DNA of 64,000 nt from Simmondsia chinensis (GCA_018398585.1 JAGTTD010000010.1:27630638-27694637), one strand, 5' to 3'; numbered from the stretch's first letter, positions 9,797 through 21,153 are shown. Notes: generated by a model from the sequence alone, not told the origin. A program made the numbers and translations.

Positions 9797-12468
9797 TGTA
9801 ATACGAATATTCTCGAGGGCCATGACAAATTAGTCTCGAGCCACATCATCACCGAATACCACATCATTAACCGAGTGCCATGTCATTACTAAACCCTAAT
9901 TACTTAGTTATCTAGTATAAACAAGTCATTTGGGGAGTCATCTATTTTACATCTATTATTGCCAAGTCCCTCATTTCCCCAAAATCCCCCATTCTCTAAA
10001 TCCTACAGTATAATTAAACAATACTTTACCTTCTCAACCATTAATCTCATCAATTGTAGATGACTTTTCAATTTTCATGGATTAAAAAAAGTGAAAGAAA
10101 TAAAAGTGGAAATAATTATTTTTTAAATTACCATATCTTACACACATCAATGATATATAACAAGGGTCAATTTAAATTATAGTGAAAACTTTGAAAATGC
10201 TATTTAATCCTAGGTTCCCTTAATACACATCAAATACTAGAAACACTTTCGTAAAAAAAAAAAAAAAAAAAAAAAAGTTCAAAAGTCCATACCCTCATTG
10301 AAAACTATACAAATTCATATGGTTTGAGACAATTGATAAATGTAAGATCACATACTTTAATTTTTGATTATTCATCGTTTTTATTGTAAAGATTTTCTTT
10401 GTGATGTTAAGCTTAATTATCAAAAAAAAAAAAAAAAATTTGATTATTCAATGTTTTAGTCTACAGATTTTTAGCTTCAATTGTTTACACCATCAATCAG
10501 GGTGAAATAAATGTTTCGCTCCGAAATCCAAAATACAGTAAGATCACATCACTTTTTCAATGTATGAGAATATCATTCTGTATATGACATCTTTTTGAAA
10601 TATGAGGATGCCTTTCGGGTGCATGACATAACCTTTGTATTGAATCATCACCCCTAGGGTATAGCATCACCTTTTCATAAAAATACAGTCAAAGTTTTAA
10701 ATTATGATACGCAAGTGTAATTTAGTTTAAATAATGCTTTATATTTTTAATATGGGCAAGGATTTAATCATAGTGTAAACATATTTTAGGATATATGTAG
10801 TGATCCATATGTTCCACTTCTTAAATGTATCCAAAAGTTTATGAAAATTTAGTGACCCATATGTAGGAAAACTTTAGGCTCATGCGTTAGGAATATAATA
10901 ATATGTTATATATTCATTTTTAATATAGTTTTTATGGTATTGATACCATATTACCCACGAAAAGGATGGCATGACTGGGAGATCTTCAGTTGGTTGAAAG
11001 GGAGCTTCATTTAGTGTATTTTTTAAACAATCTTTTTTTCTCTTATTTTAAAAATTTAGTTTTAGCTCATTATAACTTCTACACTTTATACATAATAAAA
11101 ATTATTTGAAGAAAAATTCTATCAATGTAATAGATTCATAAAAAATCATGTATCATTATAAAAAAAGTTTATTTCCATAATCTAATTTAGGTTTAAAATA
11201 GTATGTCATTTAAACTATTAAAAATTTGTAATAAACTCTCATTTATTCCGACCAATATTTGTGCACTAAATTTAAAAAAAATATGTTGAAATTGATACCC
11301 TTTTAACAAAATCTAAGAATACCATGAAACTAACACAAAATAAAAGCCTATGAAAAACGCATTTGATAAGTTTTGGATTAAAGAAATTAGGCTTGAATAT
11401 ATATCAAATTACAAAATTTTTTTTATCATTTTTAAACATGAAAACACCATATATACATAGTTTGATTATTCAATTGAGTAACTGTTGTTAAAAGGAAAAA
11501 AAAAAATTTTAATATTAAGTAATTTTATTCTGCAAAAAGGGTTATCTTTAATTATTGAATATACAAATAATGGTATCGTTATACCCAACCGTAACGTTGT
11601 TTATTTGATGGCAAAACGACTCTCTTACTCAAGGCTAAAATTACAACAATTTATAAGAAACTATTACCCAAATCCTAAAATTTTAGGGCACAACCTTTCA
11701 ATTGATGATGTAGCATTTTAATTTTTATCATACAATGGTAAAATATTATAAAGAATTAAGATAAAGAGTTCTTATAAAGTAACATGAATAGAGAGAAAAG
11801 AGAAAAAAAAATGTTGAAAAAATTAAATACACTTGAAAAATTAAGGGAAAAAAAGAAGATGAACCGTTAACAATAAAGGGAACCAAAAAAAGAAAAAGGA
11901 AAAAGTAAATAGTAAAAGTTATTGAAGGCAATTAATAAAGAAACTAAAAATGGGGATGCAAAATCAAAACCAACAAAACATGATGTAAATAATGAACATT
12001 TAGAAAATTAAATCGGCACAAAATAATTAAGAGGGGGGGGGGGGGGGGGGGGGAAGCAAAATTAAGATACAAAAGCAATTATTAAAAGAAATAGAAGAAA
12101 AAAAACAGAAAAATAAGACAATTAAAAGATAATAAATAAACATCAAGAATAATTTCAAATCAGCCTTAACTTCTTATGATATTTAAATGATAAAGGTCTT
12201 TTTAATGTTTTATTGTGAACAACAAAAAATACAACTACAAATAAAACATAATGTTGTATTATTATTTTTCATATATTAAATAATTTTTTTTATAATTTAC
12301 AAACACTACCCGTGCATCGCATGGAAAAAACCTAGTTTGGATTATATTGAGATTAGTGTGTTGAATGTAGTTCTCTCTCTCCCTCCTAAATCTTCTCTAT
12401 ATCTCCCTCCTTTCATCTAGATTTCTTCCCCTTTCTCTATTACTATACCCGTAAATACTCCATTGGAG

Positions 12469-12520
<52 letters not shown>

Positions 12521-12600
12521 TACTGTCCCATAGCTATTGATTTGTGTGTTTGTGATGATGGATTAGATTTTGTGAGCTAGATCGATATTGATTGCTATTA
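9797..12600 (+). repeat. 5' LTR of N1, split by a Helitron
   Basis: Pieces 9,797-9,940 (144 bp) and 12,336-12,600 (265 bp) join to match the uninterrupted LTR at 14,736-15,150. A TA repeat fills about 12,474-12,512. The joining point falls inside GAGTCATTTGGA, seen whole in the 3' LTR. Confidence 0.85.
9941..12335 (+). mobile_element. Non-autonomous Helitron (2,395 bp)
   Basis: Starts TCTATTTTAC and ends CCTAG, with a short hairpin (CCCGTGC loop GCATGG) just before the end. Helitrons begin TC, end CTRR after a hairpin and insert between A and T without duplication. All four hold here: the empty site in the sister LTR reads GAGTCA/TTTGGA, and the element sits exactly at that A/T. No Rep-helicase is present. 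A frame at 11,485-11,721 has no family I recognise. A G tract of about 20 bases lies near 12,032. Confidence 0.85.
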
Positions 12601-12726
12601 ATTGGTAGCAGAGCTAACGACCCTTAGCATTAACAACGAAGTTTGATCCGGTAGCAATTGCAGGAATATAAATGATGATTGCAAAGAAAAAGCAAAACTT
12701 GACTAGATGCAAGAGATCAATTAAAG

Positions 12727-13360
12727 TTTCATATCAGAGCTAATTACCTCAACAAGAGCAATAGATCTGGTCAAGGATGAACTAGAGCCACCACCGCTAC
12801 CCGAGATTGAAGTAGAGGTGATTGATTTGTCAACGGTGGAGTTGGAGGAGGAGAACGTCGACGATCGAGACACCATCAAGACACTGGAGCAAGATCTGAC
12901 CGGAAATATAACAAAAATTGAGGTGTTGGGACCTCTGACTTTGTTTGAGAGCTCTGGCAGCGAAGAAAATTGCCAGAACGAAGAGGAGATCGAAGGTCCA
13001 GTGAACAAAGATGCAGAGATAGAGCTGTCATCGCTAGCAACTTCACCGCCGGCGGCACTAGAGGCGGAGAATGACGAGAAGATCATGACCAAGTGTAACC
13101 TCCACCATTGGCACCGCACTTCATTGGGGAGCAAGGAGGCACCTTCTGTCCACCACGAGCCGCCGCTTGCCCACCACAGAGAGCTGTCGCCATTGCCTTA
13201 CATAGTTAGGGTTTGGGGTGGGCCAGAGGAGAAGACGAAGCTGGGGAGATTGGAGGGTTTGGAAATAAATTTTGAGTTTAATTACAAATTTACCCCTGAA
13301 TTTATTTTTATGTACTTAGTCACCACTTATTCAGATATCTTAGAGAAAACGTTTTTGTTA
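12727..13360 (+). pseudogene. Acidic gag-like ORF of N1
   Basis: The frame is open from about 12,727, with the first ATG at 12,818 (MIDLSTVELEEENVDD). The product is rich in E, D and S, then has a histidine-proline-rich segment near 13,080-13,190. No zinc knuckle, protease or polymerase motif is visible. Position after the primer site suggests a degenerate gag-type protein of a non-autonomous element; sequence alone does not prove it. Beyond 13,362 the frame runs into the LINE tail. Confidence 0.4.
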
Positions 13361-13361
13361 G

Positions 13362-14622
13362 AACAACAACAACATACCCAGTGCCTTAAGGGCTCCCACT
13401 CGCGCAGGGTCTGGGAGGGGTAAGATGTACACAGTCTTACCTTCTCAGGGTGAGACCCTGACGAGAGACTATTGTCGAGGACTCCCAACCTGAAAATCTC
13501 GCAATTTCGGTGAGTGCGTAGTATGCCCGCAGCTATACAATCACTCAACCCTAATGAGGAAGAACGAGAGAAAAGAGAAAGGGCGAACAACAAATAGCAG
13601 GCAGGCATATAAGCACATAATCAGATAAGTATGTATGCATGTATGTATATATGTAAGTAGGTAAGTAAGTAAGCATGTATGCATGTATGTATGCTCATGT
13701 GAACACGGCGTACAAGGCATGGGAGGAAAAGAGGGAGAGAGATAGGGGGATATAGAGAGTGCGAGAGAGGGAGATAGATAAAGAGAGAAGATAAAGAGAG
13801 AGGGGATGAATTAGAGAGAGTGTGTGCGAGGGTGCAGCGAGTATCGTAGAGAGTGAAGTGAAATACGATAAAGAGTAAATCCTAGGAGTCCTAAGCGCCC
13901 TACAAGCACCCGCACTGCGTGTCTACAAACTAGCCTGAGATAGCCTACTGATGTGTAAATGCTCCTACACGGCTATAGTAGGTATCCTTATGCTCAAAAT
14001 AGGGCCGTTTCTTCACTTAGATTGGGGTAGGCAAGGTCCTGTCCACTTGTCTTCATGTAATTCTTCTTTAATTTCTTTTCTAATTTCTTTGTCTTTAGTG
14101 AAGGAATAGGTGTCCCTGTAGGTGTACGTTCGCATTCCTGGCTGCGTTTCTGATCAACTCTTGATTTGCCTGCTTCTTCCTTCATGCGCATTTGTTGAGT
14201 TGACTCCATCCAACCGTAGGAGCACCAAGCAATTCAAGCCGGAACCATTGCCAGGCATCCTCGTGTTATCAATGCAAGCTCGCTATAGTGGGATGCTCCT
14301 ACACTGCTACATCTAGTACACCTATACTAATGCTCCACTGAGTTCTATGTAGAGCCATCTCCTCCCTCAGGTTGAGATATGCGAGGTCTCGTCGGATCGA
14401 CTTGATCCAGCTCTTCTTTGGCCATCCTCTCCTCATTTTGCCATCTGTAATATGGAGTTGCTCGCATCCCCTGACAGGGGCATTTGTGGGTCTCCTCCTA
14501 ACATGTCCAAACCACTGTAGTCGTTGCTCCCTCAACTTATCCTCTATCGGGGCGACGTCTAATTTACTTCTTATGATGTCATTTCTGAGATCAAACACCA
14601 TAATTACAAATTTTACTCCCTT
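13362..14622 (-). mobile_element. 5'-truncated LINE, RTE-like, with SINE-type tail
   Basis: Read on the minus strand, 14,601-14,299 encodes a C-terminal reverse-transcriptase end: APIEDKLREQRLQWFGHVRR, then APVR and GWPKKSW. This WFGHVRRRP pattern is typical of RTE-type plant LINEs. A second related end (DLAYPNLSEETALF) occurs at about 14,060-13,994, so the 3' region looks duplicated. The following 3' UTR holds GA-rich and GTAT-rich microsatellites (about 13,630-13,810) and ends with the conserved tail plus TTG repeats at 13,362-13,500. That tail is shared with the 5S-headed SINEs in this window. Confidence 0.75.
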
Positions 14623-14668
14623 GAAAATTTAAGGGAGTAAAATTTGTAATTATAGTGTTAGATCTCAG
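14585..14668. repeat. Near-perfect palindrome at LINE 5' border
   Basis: Arms 14,585-14,622 and 14,631-14,668 are 38 bases each with two mismatches, around an 8-base loop (GAAAATTT). The left arm includes LINE codons for VFDLR; the right arm is an inverted copy of them. Confidence 0.85.
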
Positions 14669-14735
14669 AGGATTTACCCATTTGTATATCAATACCTTAA
14701 TCGTTGAGGACAAGGGTCATTTCATGGTGGGGTAT

Positions 14736-15011
14736 TGATACGAATATTACTAAGGGTCATGCCAAATTAGTCTCAAGCCACATCATTACCGAATGCCACA
14801 TTATCAACCGAGCTCCACGTCATCAACTAAACCCTAATTACCTAGTCATCTAGGATAAATAAGTGATTAGGAGAGTCATTTGGACTATGTTGAGATTAGT
14901 ATGTTGAATGTATTTCTCTCTCTCCTTCCTAAATCTTCTCTATTTCTCCCCCCTTTCATCTAGATTTCTCCCACTTTCTCTATTACTATACTTGTAAATA
15001 CTCCATTGGTG

Positions 15012-15045
<34 letters not shown>

Positions 15046-15150
15046 GCATGCACAATTTGGGGCAGCCGATTACTGTCCCGTAGCTATTGATTTGAGTGTT
15101 TGTGATACTGGATTGGATTTGGTGAGCTAGATTGATATTGATTGCTATCA
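14736..15150 (+). repeat. 3' LTR of N1 (415 bp)
   Basis: Begins TGATACGAATATT and ends GCTATCA, giving TGATA/TATCA ends. It is uninterrupted and preserves the empty site of the Helitron. It contains adjoining TA and CA microsatellites at about 15,015-15,046. Confidence 0.85.
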
Positions 15151-15162
15151 ACTACGAGGAGA

Positions 15163-15195
<33 letters not shown>

Positions 15196-15784
15196 CGGCT
15201 TGGCAGGAGTGTTACATTGATTTTGACTAATAGGTGGTGGGTGTCTTTGATGCAATTAATAGGTCAGACTTGACTTTGATTTGACCAATAATTCGTGGGA
15301 CTTTTTGAATATTATCCTATAAAAATTTTATTGTGTCATTTTAGTTTAAAATAAAAAATTTGAAATTTTCTTTGGCCCATTTCCTAATAGAAAGTTGATT
15401 TTATCACGTAAGTGATTTAGGAATGATAAATTTTCATCATCAAAGTAAAAAAATAAAAAATTTGATCATATTCTTTTCAGGTTACTTATTCTATTAGTCT
15501 TTGATGCTTGTAAGTTTGTTTGAATTGAACCCTTGTCTTATTTTCCAAATAATCATTTGTAATCAAATAGGTCCCCCATCTTATCACCAATATTGGATAA
15601 AAATTAAAAGGCAATGAACCAATTTTACATAAAACAAATGTGGGAGAATATTCTAAACAAACAAAAGAATCATTTTAAATGTACTAGTTTTATAGTTCAG
15701 GCCCAAGTTTGCAACATAGGGTTAAACAAGTTAGATGGTCCATATTGGAATGAGTCTACATATTAGTGGCACATGTACATAGGA
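15151..15784. other. Non-coding DNA with long poly-G tract
   Basis: A run of about 28 G residues lies at 15,166-15,195. Downstream, 15,205-15,310 contains imperfect copies of a TTGATTTTGACCAATA-like motif about 50 bp apart, also present at about 9,750. No gene is supported. Confidence 0.55.
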
Positions 15785-16124
15785 ATAGAAGTAAAGATGT
15801 GAATGGATGGTGCTCATCTCAAAAAAATAACGAAGATCAGCCAAATTATCCTGCATAGCAAACTGAGAGACTAAAATGGTTGTAACATGGCCAAATGAAT
15901 CATCGGTGACTATGATGTCATCGATATATGAGAGGAGCAATAGAATGCCAAGATGCTTGTAAAAATGAAAACTAGGAGATCAGCTCCTATACAATGAAAG
16001 AGCAATGAAGCAAAATAGTGCTAGAGTGTTGAAACCATGCACAAGGTGCCTATATCATACCATAAATGACCATACATAAGTAAACACGTGACATACAAAA
16101 AGACATTCTTGCCATCTGTCTAGT

Positions 16125-17050
16125 TAGGGATGTGCAAAAAATGATTTAAACCGTAATCCAAGCCGGATCAAACCGTAAATTACGGTTTGGTTTGGTTGAT
16201 TTGGTTTATAGTTTGAAAAATCATGGTTTGGTTTAGAAAGCTTTGGTTATTAGGATTTATGGTTTAGATTTGGTTTAAAACCAAACTTGAATCATAAATA
16301 AAAAAATAAACAAAACCATAAACTAAAGAATTTAATGGTTATTTATATTGTTAGAATCATAACAAGTTATGTTAGTGGCATAATTTTACTTGATAACCCG
16401 ATAAAAATAATTAGGGCTACTTACTCTAAAGGTATTTATATTTTTCTGATCGTGTCAACTTATTCTTTATGCTTTTAATTATATCAATTTAGTCCCTTTA
16501 AAATTTATTATGTCAATTTAGTCATTTAGTCAAGATGTAACTTTAAAGACAAAATCATATTAGATGCAAGTAAACTCCACTCATTGATTCAATCTATGGC
16601 TGAACCACTAAGTGTTTCATTAACAACATGACAAAAATTTTAATCGACCTAATGTTACGGCTGAATTTATCCAAGAAATGTTACCAATGAATTTAACAGA
16701 CCCATTTTATGTATTATTTGTAGTCTTTGTTTATGTAGTATATAGTATAAACATGTTTTATACTACGAATTAGGAAGGGAAGTAAATTTTCGTATTTTGG
16801 TATATTTTGGTAGTTAATGATGATTTCAATATTAATCAAATTATATTCCTATTAGTATTAATAACAAATTTTCTCTTATAGTGGTTAAAACCATAAACCG
16901 GACAAGATCAAACCATAATTATGATTTGGTCCTGTCTGGTTTATGAGACAAAATGGTTGGTTTTGGCTTGTAAAATTATCAAATCGTATTTTTACGGTTT
17001 GGTCCAGTTTGGTAACCATAAACCATCAAACCAGACAGTGTGCACCCCTA
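16125..17050. mobile_element. Non-autonomous hAT-like element (926 bp)
   Basis: Ends are TAGGGATGTGCA and TGCACCCCTA, a common hAT terminal pattern. The flanks TGTCTAGT and TATCTAGT form an 8-bp target duplication with one mismatch. The subterminal DNA is full of AAACCGT/ACGGTTT words in both orientations, which bind hAT transposase in related elements. No transposase is encoded. It sits inside the copia relic. Confidence 0.8.
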
Positions 17051-17124
17051 TATCTAGTTAGTGAAAGATTTATGTAAAGACAATGAACACGCCGCACAAT
17101 AGTGGATTTAATTACAATGCTGAT

Positions 17125-17830
17125 ATTTTTTTTTATAAGTAAGCATTCATTCCATTAAAAGATCCAATCATATAAGATTCCATATACCTCACTAGACAAT
17201 CAAAATAGCATTAGTCACGGATGGGTCTCAACTTAAGAAAGCCAAACAACTAATGGACTACTCCTACTGACAACATTCTTAGCAAGGGTATCAACACGTG
17301 AGTTGGCCTCACGAAGAGTATGGTTAAATGTGATGGAAGGGAAGAACTGCTGTAGAACTCGATCTTATTTATTAAGAAATTCAGCTTCCACGGTCCGCTC
17401 GACTCTCCCTTACACCATGAGACTGCAATAGCTGAGTCCGACTCTACCATAACATCGACATTGCTCATATTTTCCATTCTAATCGACATATCAAGAGCAA
17501 AGCATATAGCCTCAATTTCTACTTGATTTGACTCCATCACCCCGACATTGACAAAAAAATACAGCAATAAATCAATGTTCCACTTGAGGATACTGACACT
17601 TGGAGGGCACCACCTTACACTCGGTCTACGGTTAAGGGTATTCGCCCATGAGTGAATGACATCAATGTTATCCATTAAATACTGTACAGAGTAGGGAGTC
17701 TCGATAAACGAGGTTGATATCCAATATGCCAGTCTCATTTTAATGAGATGAAAAAGGTCTTGATCCGACAATCTCTTTGACTTGAAAATGACCTCATTCT
17801 TGTAGCTCCAAATGGTCCAAACGGCCATTA
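17125..17830 (-). mobile_element. 5'-truncated L1-type LINE with RNase H-like domain
   Basis: Flanked by TAATTACAATGCT at 17,109-17,121 and 17,829-17,841, a 13-bp direct repeat. The minus strand ends in a poly-A tract (poly-T at 17,128-17,136). The encoded fragment (17,828-17,250) has WTIWSYKNEVIFK, then WCPPSVSILKWNID, EIEAICFALDM and VESDSAIAVSWC, the plant LINE RNase H-like (RVT_3) pattern. Most of the LINE, including RT, was never copied in. It lies in the copia relic. Confidence 0.85.
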
Positions 17831-18107
17831 ATTACAATGCTAATTGTCCGTTATTAATCTATACTTGTTTCTAGGTCAATCATTGAGCCACAAGGCGAGC
17901 CTTATAGCGTTCAACAAGAATGTTCGCTTTATATTTGACCTTATATTTTTATTTGTTACCGACTACATTATTTAAAGGTCATACAACACTATATATCAAG
18001 TTTGGTTTTTTATTTATTTATTTATTTATTTAGAGCATGGAACTCATCATCCATGTTTTATGCTTTTTTGGATCCTTAATAACAGATGGATTCAAGAACC
18101 GTGGCAT

Positions 18108-20074
18108 TGTTAGGAATAGTGTTCTAAAAATCCAAATTTGTCCTGTAAATGTTACTATTAAAGAATGAAATTGAAGTCCCAGTCATTTCCTCGTTAAATT
18201 TTTGTTAGTGAGCATATATGTTGCATGTGATTTTCTTTTAAGTAATATCTATAAGATGGATGTAGTCCTTAGATTACGTTTTACATGTTTGTTCTAAGCG
18301 GTTTATAAGATTAAGCCATGTATAGACTTGGAGCAAATGAAATAAAGTGTTATTTGAAAGACTCATAGTCAGTGATAAGTTTGGACTACTTCTCTGCTAA
18401 GACTATAATGTGATACTTTAGATGACCTGTTTTGGTCATGTGGATGGTGATCTAGAAGTGCTATGTTGGCGTGTTCAATAAGATTAATACACTGAGTTGG
18501 ACCATGTGAGTTACTTGTTTCTAGACTACTATCGGAAGTGAGTGATTCATGATGTACTATTTGAAGGACGATTCTAAATCTTGAGAGTATTTTGGATCTG
18601 TGCATGGAATGTTAGTTACCTTGGTGCACTATAAGTAAGGTTTTGATATATGGCCAAAATCCCACGTGCATTGGGTAGCTGCATATAGTGTGACAAGGAT
18701 TAGGTATTCAATAGGGAATATATAGTCTCTTATGAGATATAGATGTCCCCATAATTAATTCACAAGTGTTTGAATTAATTCAAAAACATTGGTCAAAGTG
18801 TTCCAAATGCTTGACATTTGGAATTTATGCTGTGAATTTATTCAAGAATAAACGAATTATTAGAATAGGGTGAGTTGGTAACTAATGGAGAAGCTGAGAG
18901 AAAAATAATGGAAGTATTTCTCATTATTTTTTATCGTGGATATCTAATAAAGGGTTGTTGTTGTCAGTATAGTCTGTTTGAGAAATATCGAATAAATGAT
19001 TTAAGTTTAGAATGCAGTAAGATTTATTCAGTGGAATTAAGTCCCATTAAATTATTATTAAATTTTGTCATGAGATGGTAATTAATTTAACACATTTGGA
19101 GTTAGATCTAAATTGTCCTTGAGGTCTCTGCGCAAGCCTTTGTTTTTTAATGCCATTGGAAAAATGTTAAAGAATTCATGTGCTGAATTATTTATTCATG
19201 AGGTGAGTAAATTTAATTTTGCTAAACATTATTAATAAAATAAAAAAAATTTAAAAATTATAAAATAAAATAATTTTAAAATTAAAAAATTCATAAGATG
19301 ACTTTTTAGGTGTGAAAAACTAAACAAAACAAAAAATAAAAAAACAAAATTAAAAATTAGGGTGCGATTCGCCTCTCACAGATCTGACCAACTGGTGCTG
19401 GACATGTGGGATACCACTAGGGTGATCTGTGCCCAATAGAAGCGTGTGGACAGCCCCAACGGGGCAATCCACACTTGCGGGCGCAGGCCAATTAGCGGCT
19501 GCCACGTGGCTACGTTGACTTCGCAATTAAATGCGGTTTGTGTCATATTTGATATGACGCCGTTTTTTTTCTAAATCTGAATCCCACATTGTTTATTTTT
19601 GTTTTTTCGCTCCGCTGGCCTACTATAAATAGGGTTTTAGAGTTAGAGTTTAGCATTGAATTTTACATTAAAGGTTTATGAAGGTATTGACTTTCAGAAA
19701 ACTAATAAGAGAGAAAATTTTCGTTGAAATTTTTGTCGTAAATTTATTATTTTTTGAAGCCCACACTCCAGGTTTTTTTTGAGGAGATCCTGTAGAAGGC
19801 TTATGGATTTCGGATTTCTGATTTTCTTTAGTTTGAGCTTTTCCAAGTATTCTTTGTTGCTTTTCTTTTTAGTTCTTCACTTTTCTATTTATTTACAGTA
19901 TTCTTATTATGCTAGTTTTATATTCATGTTATTAGTACAATGTATTAGAGTAGAGGCTTATAGATCTAAAATTCAGAATTTTAAATCACTTGTGGGTTTA
20001 AGCGTAGGAATTTTAAACCGTTCCGTTGCATTAGTTTAATAAACTATGGAAAATTTTTTAAATCCATCCCAACA
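18108..20074 (+). mobile_element. Probable long LTR (K), about 1.97 kb
   Basis: Begins TGTTAGG and ends CCCAACA, near-complementary LTR-like ends. A strong TATA box lies at 19,624 with a leader downstream. There is no credible ORF; frames at 18,369-18,605 (minus) and 19,779-20,039 (plus) are low-complexity. No second copy exists in the window, so the boundaries are inference. It would suit a large non-coding (LARD-type) retroelement. Confidence 0.4.
19624..19630 (+). promoter_or_regulatory. TATA box in putative LTR K
   Basis: TATAAAT within CTACTATAAATAGGG, followed by an AG-rich leader. It is among the better core-promoter matches in the window. Confidence 0.45.
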
Positions 20075-20820
20075 GGTGTAGGGTCGAAAGGTAGAACGGT
20101 TTATGAACAATAGCTTGGACTGAGTGATCATATGGAATATATTAGTTATACAAGGACTATGAGAGGTACTTGAGGAGGAAGCAATACCTAGGAAGAACTT
20201 CAGTCTAGTGGGGGTGAGCTTATCCATGTCACAAAGTGACATAAGTGATTGGCTTGACCAAGGCGCTCGAAGACTCATCGCTTGCGAAGAAAGGACATTG
20301 CATTAGTGCTCAAGGGTCCGCGAGGGGATCATGCGATACAACTAACTTTACACGGGGTTGGGTGATGCTGGTAGGAGAGCGCAAGACCCATTGTGTGGCT
20401 GTAATGTAGGCATTGGTTCACCTGTGTTGAAGAAGGTAGCCACAAAGGAACTTTCCGCAACCAAGGTTGCCTCAGTGACCACACAAATTGAGGTGTCGCA
20501 ATAGGAGGGACCAACCACGGGGGGAAGGAGGTTCGAGAGTTGAGAATTGCTATTGCATAGAGAAGGAGAAAAGGTAAAGATTCAACTAGAGGAAGCGATG
20601 GACATTCAAATATAAGGCGGCTTTAAAGAAATTAGGTCTCAATGAATACGATGTGACAACTTGTGTAGACGCTCCTAGTTTGAGGATCAAGATAAAGGCA
20701 TTTATAATGTGGAGCATATACTAAAAAGTCATATACCATTGATCTGAGGCCAATTAGTTAGAGGCAAGTGGAGTGGGATTAAGATACCGCTCCCTGCGAA
20801 AGATCGGGGCTGGGGGGGGA
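20075..20820 (+). other. Short interior of K ending in a polypurine tract
   Basis: No coding region is credible. The sequence ends GATCGGGGCTGGGGGGGGA at 20,802-20,820, a polypurine tract that should precede a 3' LTR of K. Instead the left LTR of copia A begins at the next base. The primer site expected after 20,074 is not recognisable. Confidence 0.4.
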
Positions 20821-21153
20821 TGTAAAAATTGCTTGAACCGAATATACTGGAACCATGACAACACTAGTAAGAGATGAATTTGAATTGAATTGTAATCTTT
20901 TTATTTTCCTTTTGGATCATCTGTTTACTTAATCAACCTTGCAATATATATAAGTACCAAGAAGAATACAAGGAAGATGCAAGAGACAAGATCCTAAAAT
21001 CATGTTAGGTAATTAGGCTAGGAATAAACAAGATCCTAAAATCATGCTAGGTAATTATGCTAGGAATAGACAAGATCCTAAAATTATGCTAGGATTAAAT
21101 ACATGTAAAATACTAACACAAGTAAATTATACATAAAAAATACAATTCCAACA
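20821..21153 (-). repeat. 3' LTR of copia A (333 bp)
   Basis: Runs from TGTAAAAATT to ATTCCAACA. On the minus strand it is preceded by the polypurine tract TTGAGGGGGAGTG (plus 21,154-21,166), which fixes its inner edge. Confidence 0.9.

Larger units (their letters stand above)
9797..15150 (+). mobile_element. Non-autonomous LTR retrotransposon N1
   Basis: Two LTRs of about 410 bp share TACGAATATT near the start and ATTGATTGCTAT at the end. The 5' LTR is 9,797-9,940 plus 12,336-12,600, split by a Helitron. A primer-site-like TGGTAGCAGAGC follows at 12,604. A G-rich tract precedes the 3' LTR after GTTGAGGACAAGGG, a phrase common at gypsy 3' ends. The interior codes for an acidic gag-like protein but no polymerase, and also holds a LINE. 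I found no matching 5-bp flanks. Confidence 0.8.
15785..17950 (-). pseudogene. pol: Ty1/copia reverse transcriptase relic, twice interrupted
   Basis: The minus strand reads in order: VERYKARLVAQ (about 17,880-17,945), VIKSTIVRRVH (about 17,120-17,060), GKNVFLYV (about 16,110), APCAWFQHSSTILL (about 16,040), and LLSYIDDIIVT with SQFAMQDNL (about 15,940-15,840). These are successive RT landmarks of copia elements (ERYKARLVA, the KNAFLHG box, QAPRAWFQ, YVDD). Two insertions separate the pieces: an L1-type LINE and a hAT element. Many stops remain. No LTRs could be assigned. Confidence 0.85.

Noticed and set aside
11485..11721. Captured host gene fragment in the Helitron
   Set aside because: The frame is low-complexity, K/L/I-rich and matches no family I recognise; capture cannot be claimed.
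12727..13423. Independent host gene encoding an acidic protein
   Set aside because: It lies between a primer site and a 3' LTR and runs into a LINE tail, so a retroelement reading is simpler.
18369..18605. 78-residue minus-strand frame
   Set aside because: No motif, no codon-like pattern, inside a putative non-coding LTR.
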